In this document: one piece after another, positions 16,059 through 21,160 of the stretch
Position numbering within the stretch: the first letter of the stretch is position 1
Layout of the letters: the number at the start of each line of letters is the position of its first letter
The notes under the pieces: generated by a model
What the model saw: only the letters and a program-made list of their open reading frames with translations
Told to the model about the DNA's origin: nothing
Databases searched by the model: none
Assembly (NCBI GenBank): GCA_964621215.1
Contig: CAZULF010000031.1
Coordinates: 1 to 21,160 of the forward strand
Direction: 5' to 3'
DNA: 21,160 nucleotides
Source: CAZULF01 sp964621215
Lineage (GTDB): Bacteria; Pseudomonadota; Gammaproteobacteria; UBA1113
Translations under genes and position numbers: made by a program

Positions 16059-17228
16059 ATGGCTGGTCAAGATATCGTTTTTGCATTGTTTCTGATTTTT
16101 TCAGGTGCGGCTCTACTTTCAACGGCGGCATTATGGACACGTCAGTCTTTATTAGTGGGCTATATGCTGTTAGGGCTAATCCTCGGCCCATCCGTCTTGA
16201 ATTGGTTCAGTGATTCACGCACTATTTATGAAATTGGTGAAGTAGGCATTATCTTCCTCTTATTCTTACTTGGCTTGCATCTGGAGCCGCAAAGCTTATT
16301 GCATATGTTCAAGAAAACTATTTGGGTGGCGGTTTTCAGCTCCATTTTATTTATGGTGGTCGGTACCGCAGTGGGGCTTTGGTGGGGTTTTACCCGCGCA
16401 GAAAGTCTAGTGATAGGTGCGGCGATGGTGTTTTCTAGTACCATTATTGGTTTGAAATTATTGCCCACCACCATTATGCATCATCAGCATACCGGTGAAG
16501 TCATGATCAGTATTCTATTAATGCAAGATTTACTGGCTATTGTGGCCTTGCTAATTCTGCAGGCACAAGAGTTAGGTGGTATGTCGGTTGGGACTATTGG
16601 CTTGATGGTGGTAGCTTTACCCGCGCTGATGCTGACGGCTTTTGGATTAGAGCGGTGGGTACTGCGTCCATTATTCAATAAATTCGATCAAATTCAGGAA
16701 TATCTCTTCCTGGTAGCCATTGGTTGGTGTTTGGGAATTGCAGAATTAGCGACATTATTTAGATTATCAGCAGAAATTGGCGCCTTCATTGGCGGCGTAG
16801 CACTGGCTGCAAGCCCGATTGCTCGTTTCATTGCAGAGAGCCTTAAGCCACTACGGGATTTTTTCTTGGTTGTCTTCTTTTTCGCCATTGGCGCGGAATT
16901 TGCCTTGGATTCTCTGGGCGCGATTATTGTTCCAGCGTTAATATTAACGGTGATTGTGATGTTATTAAAACCCACCACTTTTTACTGGTTATTGCATAAA
17001 GCCGGTGAACCCAAAGCGGTGTCCTGGGAAGTTGGCATGCGCTTAGGGCAGGGTAGTGAGTTTTCCCTGTTATTGGCGGCATTAGCTGCCAATATTCATG
17101 TCATTAATGCGGCAGCCTTTTCTTTAATTCAAGCCACCACCATTTTGACCTTTATTATTTCATCCTATTGGGTGGTGATGCGTTATCCAACACCAATGGC
17201 AATGACGGAGAAATTGAGAAGGGATTAG
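16059..17228 (+). CDS. Kef-like (CPA2) cation/proton antiporter, membrane domain only
   Basis: This 389-residue polytopic inner-membrane protein probably exchanges K+ or Na+ for H+. Family landmarks are visible. GEVGIIFLLFLLGLHLEP lies near residue 62, FSSTIIGLKLL near 130, and the conserved acidic residue D157 in ISILLMQDLLAIV is where CPA2 proteins bind the cation. These are followed by RLSAEIGAFIGGVALAASP, LRDFFLVVFFFAIGAEF and MRLGQGSEFSLLLAALA. It stops right after the last helix, so the cytosolic RCK/TrkA-N nucleotide-binding domain of KefB, KefC and YbaL is missing. It leads the ampD-ampE-DUF218 group on the same strand, with 150 bases before ampD mostly taken by a family B element. 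Ion specificity cannot be read from the sequence. Confidence 0.88.
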   Translation: MAGQDIVFALFLIFSGAALLSTAALWTRQSLLVGYMLLGLILGPSVLNWFSDSRTIYEIGEVGIIFLLFLLGLHLEPQSLLHMFKKTIWVAVFSSILFMVVGTAVGLWWGFTRAESLVIGAAMVFSSTIIGLKLLPTTIMHHQHTGEVMISILLMQDLLAIVALLILQAQELGGMSVGTIGLMVVALPALMLTAFGLERWVLRPLFNKFDQIQEYLFLVAIGWCLGIAELATLFRLSAEIGAFIGGVALAASPIARFIAESLKPLRDFFLVVFFFAIGAEFALDSLGAIIVPALILTVIVMLLKPTTFYWLLHKAGEPKAVSWEVGMRLGQGSEFSLLLAALAANIHVINAAAFSLIQATTILTFIISSYWVVMRYPTPMAMTEKLRRD

Positions 17229-17283
17229 GGATTATATGGGTTTACCTCTATGTCAGATAAAAAGCTTATTTTGCAAAAGAAAT

Positions 17284-17361
17284 CGTCGTCCCGCGGCTTG
17301 TCCGCGGGATCCAGAACATGTCGACATGACCTGGATCCCGCGAATAAATCGCGGGACGACG
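17284..17361. repeat. 78-bp palindromic element, family B, copy 2, next to the ampD start
   Basis: CGTCGTCCCGCG at the left and CGCGGGACGACG at the right are perfect complements. The inner hairpins are CCCGCGG-CTTGT-CCGCGGG and CCCGCGA-ATAAA-TCGCGGG, around a perfect 12-bp central palindrome CATGTCGACATG (17317-17328). The length is a multiple of three, and the plus strand is free of stops in the ampD frame. It encodes 26 residues of a kind also encoded by the minus strand of copy 1 (LDPANKSRDDE). Confidence 0.88.
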
Positions 17362-17378
17362 AAGACATTAAAAATTAT

Positions 17379-17945
17379 ATGGAATTGACTCTCGACCAGG
17401 ACACGGGCTTAATCAAACCCGCTCAGTTTATTGAATCGCCCAATCAGGATGCGCGTCCTAGTCGGGATGATATTGATTTAATCGTTGTCCACAATATAAG
17501 CCTGCCACCGAATCAATTCAGTGGTCAGGCCGTGATAGATTTTTTTCTGAATAAACTGGATCCGCATGCTGATCCGTTTTTTGCTACCATTCAACATTTA
17601 CAGGTTTCATCGCATTTCTTTATCCGTCGTGATGGCTCAATAATACAGTTTGTGCCGTTGCATTGTCGTGCCTGGCACGCAGGAATTTCCCAGTTTGCGG
17701 GTCGTCCAGCGTGTAATGATTATTCTATTGGCATCGAGCTAGAAGGGGCCGATGATGTTTCTTATACAAAAGAACAATATAATCAATTAGTAGATTTGTG
17801 TATTACCCTTATTCGGCATTATACTAAAATAACCGAGGACAGAATTGTTGGACATAGCGATATTGCCCCAGGCCGTAAAACCGATCCGGGTCCAGCTTTT
17901 GATTGGCATCATTTTCGACATTTATTAAGAGAGAGAAGATCATGA
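17379..17945 (+). CDS. ampD: 1,6-anhydro-N-acetylmuramyl-L-alanine amidase AmpD
   Basis: AmpD is the cytosolic zinc amidase that cleaves the peptide from anhydro-muropeptides during cell-wall recycling, which keeps the inducers of AmpC-type beta-lactamase low. From the ATG at 17379 the protein has 188 residues, close to Escherichia coli AmpD (183). The predicted zinc ligands are H38 (VVHNISLPP), H159 (GHSDIAPGR) and D169 (KTDPGPAF), nearly matching His34, His154 and Asp164 of E. coli. WHAG is at about residue 99. An in-frame ATG at 17250 would add 43 residues, 26 of them translated from the palindromic element. Neither start has a strong ribosome binding site, and family length favours 17379. 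The stop overlaps the ampE start (ATGA). Confidence 0.95.
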   Translation: MELTLDQDTGLIKPAQFIESPNQDARPSRDDIDLIVVHNISLPPNQFSGQAVIDFFLNKLDPHADPFFATIQHLQVSSHFFIRRDGSIIQFVPLHCRAWHAGISQFAGRPACNDYSIGIELEGADDVSYTKEQYNQLVDLCITLIRHYTKITEDRIVGHSDIAPGRKTDPGPAFDWHHFRHLLRERRS

Positions 17946-18754
17946 CATTGATATCTATTGTGTTGTGTTTGATTTTAGAGCAATGGCAATCCTTATGGAA
18001 ACAGTGTAAGCAACATCAATGGTTGGTGCATTATGCTAGCTTTATCCAACGTCATGTTAAAATGGCGGCAGTGATTGGTTCATGGCCAGGAATTATTGTC
18101 ATCTTGCTACCGTTAGCGGTGGTGGTGGCTTTAATTCAAATTGGGTTGAATCATATTTATTTTGGTGCGCCAGGATGGATTTTTAATACCTTAGTTTTGT
18201 TGTATTGTTTGGATGCGCGCAAAGCCCACGCGATGATTCAACATCATTGGCTTAAGCATGTTGCAGCGGCAAAAGCCGATGATTCTGCCAAAGAAAATAA
18301 TGCTCCGGTTACAGCCAGTACTGCGTTAAGTCGGTTTAATCATGATGTTTTCGCGGTCATTTTTTGGTTTTGTATTTTAGGGGCATTCGGTGCCTTGGTT
18401 TATCGCGCGATTATCGTGTGGCGTGAAAATGCAATTTTATCTGACTCTGAATTAAATCGTTATTTTCCTTTGTTGACCATCATGACAGATGTTGCAGACT
18501 GGATCCCCGTACGTTTATTGGGTTTAAGCCTAGCTTTGATGGGTGATTTCGCTCCCACATTCCACGCGTGGTGCACACATGTATTCGCAGCACCTTCAGC
18601 TAATGAAACCTTTCTGCAAGATTGTGGTAAAGCAGCATTACACAAACGCAATGACACGGCTAATGAAAACGAATGGTTAGATTTAGGCTTTAAAGGTTTA
18701 ACCACCTGGTTAGTCATATTAGCGTTGATGACGATTGTTGCAGTGGTGCAATGA
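17942..18754 (+). CDS. ampE: Inner-membrane protein AmpE
   Basis: AmpE is a membrane protein paired with AmpD. Its biochemical role is unsettled, although it has been implicated in beta-lactamase induction signalling. The 270-residue product starts MTLISIVLCLILEQ, like the MTL...L start of E. coli AmpE, with GAGAGAAG just upstream. An in-frame ATG at 17903 lies inside ampD and is unlikely. Membrane segments are visible at about residues 45-70 (WPGIIVILLPLAVVVALIQI), 78-92 (WIFNTLVLLYCLD), 135-157 (AVIFWFCILGAFGALVYRAI) and the C-terminus (TTWLVILALMTIVAVV). The YRAI and LVLLYCLD blocks are typical of the AmpE/CobD-like fold. It overlaps both neighbours by ATGA, so translation of ampD, ampE and the DUF218 gene is probably coupled. 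Confidence 0.92.
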   Translation: MTLISIVLCLILEQWQSLWKQCKQHQWLVHYASFIQRHVKMAAVIGSWPGIIVILLPLAVVVALIQIGLNHIYFGAPGWIFNTLVLLYCLDARKAHAMIQHHWLKHVAAAKADDSAKENNAPVTASTALSRFNHDVFAVIFWFCILGAFGALVYRAIIVWRENAILSDSELNRYFPLLTIMTDVADWIPVRLLGLSLALMGDFAPTFHAWCTHVFAAPSANETFLQDCGKAALHKRNDTANENEWLDLGFKGLTTWLVILALMTIVAVVQ

Positions 18755-19326
18755 AGGAAAAATTGTTTGTCCTTTTGGGATTGGGCATTGTCCTCATTAT
18801 TATTTTTGAAGTATATATCTATGTGCTGCCATTCACGACAATCCCGAAAAAATCCGATGTTATAGTTATATTAGGCTGCAAAGTGAGAGGTACTAAACCA
18901 ACCTTATTTTTAAGAACTCGTACGCAGCGAGCGATATCTTTGTATCAACAAGGTTATGCCAATACTATTATGGTATCGGGCGGCAAAGGTCATGGTGAGA
19001 GAATTTCTGAGGCCGAAGCTGAACGACGGATTTTGTTACAAGCAGGGATTCCGGCCAGTCATATTCTTGTTGAAGATCGCTCTACTAACACCGCTAGTGA
19101 AATGAAATACATCAAAAAAATCATGCAAGAACAGGATTTGAAAACAGCGATTATCGTCTCAAATAAGTTTCATCTTCGACGTGCATCGATGTTGGCTAAA
19201 CGCAATGGTATCGACGCCACTTACAGCGGTGTATTTGTTAAACGTCGACTCGTTCATGAAATTTGTTATTCTTTGAGAGAGATCCCCGCGATAGTGAAGG
19301 ATTGGATAGTGTCGAAGCCGGGATGA
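18751..19326 (+). CDS. DUF218 (SanA/YdcF/ElyC-like) membrane-anchored protein
   Basis: The 191-residue protein has one N-terminal membrane anchor (LFVLLGLGIVLIIIFEVYIYVL) and a DUF218 domain, probably in the periplasm. The motifs fit well: DVIVILGCKVRG, LRTRTQRAISLYQQGYA, IMVSGGKG, SEAEAERRILLQAGIP, VEDRSTNTASEM and IIVSNKFHLRRASMLAKRNGI. Family members SanA and ElyC affect envelope permeability and peptidoglycan or enterobacterial common antigen synthesis in enterobacteria, but no reaction is established for this one. It closest resembles SanA in size and single anchor. It overlaps ampE by ATGA, which supports a cell-envelope role, and is followed by a terminator-like hairpin. Confidence 0.88.
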   Translation: MKEKLFVLLGLGIVLIIIFEVYIYVLPFTTIPKKSDVIVILGCKVRGTKPTLFLRTRTQRAISLYQQGYANTIMVSGGKGHGERISEAEAERRILLQAGIPASHILVEDRSTNTASEMKYIKKIMQEQDLKTAIIVSNKFHLRRASMLAKRNGIDATYSGVFVKRRLVHEICYSLREIPAIVKDWIVSKPG

Positions 19327-19328
19327 AG

Positions 19329-19364
19329 CGCGGTAATGAGGGATCCCGCATTACGCCGCGTTTT
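19329..19364 (+). terminator. Probable Rho-independent terminator after the ampDE operon
   Basis: CGCGGTAATG (19329-19338) pairs with CATTACGCCGCG (19349-19360), with a two-base bulge and a 10-base loop, followed by TTTT (19361-19364). It sits 3 bases after the stop of the DUF218 gene and before the convergent spoVR. The T-run is short, and the stem may be a relic of a dispersed GGATCCCGC-type repeat. Confidence 0.5.
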
Positions 19365-19418
19365 AGAACAGTGGCAATAATGAATGCTTGAGCGTGGCTA
19401 ATGGCAGGCTACAATCGG

Positions 19419-20942
19419 TTACGTACCCGAGTTCTCTGTTTTCTCTGGACAATAGTAAGTTTTTACAATTTTATCATTAGGTGTGATTGATTCTAGCTTA
19501 ATATCGAAACCCCATAACGAATGTAAATATTTCAATACCTCATCAGTGGTGTCAGCCAAGGGTTTTCCATTTTGTTCAATATGGCGCAGGGTGAGGGCAC
19601 GGTTGCCGCGTATATCAACGTTATAAACTTGTATATTAGGTTCAATGACACTCAAATTATATTGATTAGATAACGCTTCACGAATATGACGGTATCCTGC
19701 TTCATCATGAATGGCGGTAACGACTAATTCTGTATTGTCAGGATCATCAAATAAAGTAAATAATTTCATGTCTCGAATAACTTTAGGCGAAAGATATTGA
19801 GCTATAAAACTATCATCTTTAAAATTTTGCATGGCAAAATTCATCGCACTCAACCAATCTTGTTGAACTAAATCAGGAAACCATAATTTGTCTTCTTCAG
19901 TGGGTTGTTGGCATATGCGTTTAATATCAGAAAATATATTAAACCCTAACGCGTAAGGATTGATGCCATTAAAATGGGGGGAATCAAAACGATGTTGGTG
20001 TATTAAGTTAGTATGATTTTCAATAAACTCTAACATAAACTCATCAGACAATAAATGTTCATCATACAGCGTATTGATAATAGTGTAGTGCCAAAAAGTA
20101 GCCCATCCTTCGTTCATGAGTTTAGTTAATCGTTGTGGATAAAAATAGCGAGCAATTTTCCTCACAATGCGAATCACTTCACGTTGCCAAGATTCTAGTA
20201 GTGGCGCATTTTTTTCTAAAAAATATAAAATATTTTCTTCTGGCTCTTTTGGAAATTGCGACGTAATATTTTTCGTGGTTTTTTTATGTTTGTCACTAGA
20301 TGGGATAGTGCGCCATAAATCATTTACCTGTGCTTGCAAATAAGTCTCGCGCGATTTTTGTCGAGCCTTTTCTTCTTGTAAAGTCAGCGCTTGAGGCCGT
20401 TTATAGCGATCCACACCATAATTCATAAGTGCATGACACGCATCTAATAAAGATTCTACGGCAGTTAGACCGTGCTTCTCTTCACATTCAGAAATGAAAT
20501 TACGCGAAAATACCAGATAGTCAATAATAGACTCCGGACTAGTCCAGGTTTTAAAAAGATAGTTGTTTTTAAAGAATGAATTGTGGCCATAACAAGCGTG
20601 AGCGATAACCATCGCTTGCATAACGAGAGTATTTTCCTCTAGTAAATATGCAATACATGGATTAGCATTGATAACCATTTCATACGCTAAACCAGATAAC
20701 CCATGTTTATAACTTCGCTCAATGTTGACATATTGCTTGCCGAACGACCAATGATAGTAGCCAATAGGCATGCCGACAGTCGCGTAATTATCTATCATTT
20801 GCTCTGAATTAATAATTTCTAAATGGTTCGGGAATGTATCCAGCTTATAATCAGCAGCGACACGGGCAATTTCTCGCTCATATTGTTTAAGCGTGTCGAA
20901 ACTCCACTCCGAACCTGTAGGAAGGTGTTTATGTTTTTTCAT
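19419..20942 (-). CDS. spoVR: SpoVR family protein (YcgB-like)
   Basis: The 507-residue protein matches the SpoVR/YcgB family from end to end. Visible family blocks are the N-terminal SEWSFDTLKQYEREIARVA, YATVGMPIGYYHWSFGKQY, AYEMVINANPCIAYLLEENT, MVIAHACYGHNSFFKNNY, MNEGWATFWHYTIINTLYDE and NPYALGFNIFSDIKRIC. The many conserved His, Glu and Asn residues suggest metal or substrate binding, but no activity is established. SpoVR affects the spore cortex in Bacillus, and in enterobacteria the gene accompanies the stress-induced yeaG kinase and yeaH genes. Here it follows yeaH with an ATGA overlap, preserving that association. Length is normal, and it converges on the DUF218 gene with a 92-base gap. 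Confidence 0.95.
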   Translation of the reverse strand: MKKHKHLPTGSEWSFDTLKQYEREIARVAADYKLDTFPNHLEIINSEQMIDNYATVGMPIGYYHWSFGKQYVNIERSYKHGLSGLAYEMVINANPCIAYLLEENTLVMQAMVIAHACYGHNSFFKNNYLFKTWTSPESIIDYLVFSRNFISECEEKHGLTAVESLLDACHALMNYGVDRYKRPQALTLQEEKARQKSRETYLQAQVNDLWRTIPSSDKHKKTTKNITSQFPKEPEENILYFLEKNAPLLESWQREVIRIVRKIARYFYPQRLTKLMNEGWATFWHYTIINTLYDEHLLSDEFMLEFIENHTNLIHQHRFDSPHFNGINPYALGFNIFSDIKRICQQPTEEDKLWFPDLVQQDWLSAMNFAMQNFKDDSFIAQYLSPKVIRDMKLFTLFDDPDNTELVVTAIHDEAGYRHIREALSNQYNLSVIEPNIQVYNVDIRGNRALTLRHIEQNGKPLADTTDEVLKYLHSLWGFDIKLESITPNDKIVKTYYCPEKTENSGT

Positions 20943-21160
20943 GTATTTTTACGCCTAAATAATTCGTGGAAAACCGGGTAAATATCTTTCAACTCATTAA
21001 TGGCACGCATGGAAAAATTAGTAAACTCTTCCTGAAGGGTAGTATAGGTGCGCCACAAACTTTGATGATGTCGCGGCATGATTTCAACATAAGCGTAGTA
21101 TTGTACGTAGGGCATAATGAAATTTTTTAATATTTCACTGCATAAAGGCGAATCGGCATT
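20939..21160 (-). CDS. yeaH: YeaH / DUF444 family protein, C-terminal end (partial)
   Basis: Read on the minus strand from the window edge, the frame is open for 73 codons and ends in TGA at 20939-20941, overlapping the spoVR ATG. The segment contains YVQYYAYVEIMPR, SLWRTYTTLQEEF and LKDIYPVFHELFRR, typical of the end of YeaH/DUF444 proteins. These have a von Willebrand A-like domain and are found with the YeaG/PrkA serine kinase and SpoVR. Most of the gene lies to the right of the window. The tight overlap and gene order argue for a yeaG-yeaH-spoVR operon, although yeaG itself is not visible. Confidence 0.88.
   Translation of the reverse strand, partial: NADSPLCSEILKNFIMPYVQYYAYVEIMPRHHQSLWRTYTTLQEEFTNFSMRAINELKDIYPVFHELFRRKNT

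Noticed and set aside
11484..17361. CRISPR-like interpretation of the recurring palindromes
   Set aside because: Copies are few, widely separated and in both orientations, with no regular spacers and no cas genes.
17250..17378. Upstream ATG as the main ampD start
   Set aside because: It would give a 43-residue extension not expected in the family, mostly encoded by a repeat. The zinc-ligand numbering fits the start at 17379. It is kept as a finding because it is not excluded.
17903..17941. Earlier in-frame ATG for ampE
   Set aside because: It lies inside ampD. The ATG at 17942 has a Shine-Dalgarno, overlaps the ampD stop and matches the family N-terminus.

Overview
The window is AT-rich, gene-dense bacterial DNA and looks like a chromosome segment of a gammaproteobacterium of the Legionellales type, such as an intracellular relative of Legionella, Coxiella, Rickettsiella or Berkiella. 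Four things suggest this. There are giant ankyrin, LRR and GTPase proteins of the kind injected into eukaryotic hosts. There is a stand-alone gspC. The housekeeping set (putA, ampDE, yeaH-spoVR) is gammaproteobacterial. Short palindromic elements are scattered between genes. The genus assignment is inference.

Layout. Bases 1-10437 hold three plus-strand genes for large, eukaryote-like proteins. The first is cut by the left edge and carries a Ras/Roc-like domain whose nucleotide-binding motifs are destroyed. The second (1909 codons) overlaps it by ATGA. It combines a GlnD/DUF294-like nucleotidyltransferase motif, a lipid-kinase-like catalytic core, LRR-like repeats, a Ras/Roc-like GTPase domain and ankyrin repeats. 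The third (1101 codons) has its own promoter and a strong ribosome binding site, and carries pentapeptide and ankyrin repeats. The first gene is clearly paralogous to the C-terminal third of the second.

Bases 10442-11409 (minus strand) encode GspC of type II secretion followed by a small Sel1-repeat lipoprotein. putA (11714-14860) is divergent from them, and the shared promoter region is packed with palindromic repeats. A minus-strand gene of unknown function (14996-15574) converges on putA across a 113-bp inverted repeat.

Bases 16059-19326 (plus strand) look like one operon: a Kef-like cation/proton antiporter without a regulatory domain, ampD, ampE and a DUF218 (SanA/YdcF) protein, with ATGA overlaps joining the last three. 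This is a cell-wall recycling and envelope module, followed by a probable terminator. The right end, on the minus strand, holds the end of yeaH and all of spoVR, again joined by ATGA.

The most unusual content is the effector-like cluster and the nested palindromic elements. Two 78-bp copies have the same length, are stop-free in the same reading sense, and one sits directly before the likely ampD start.
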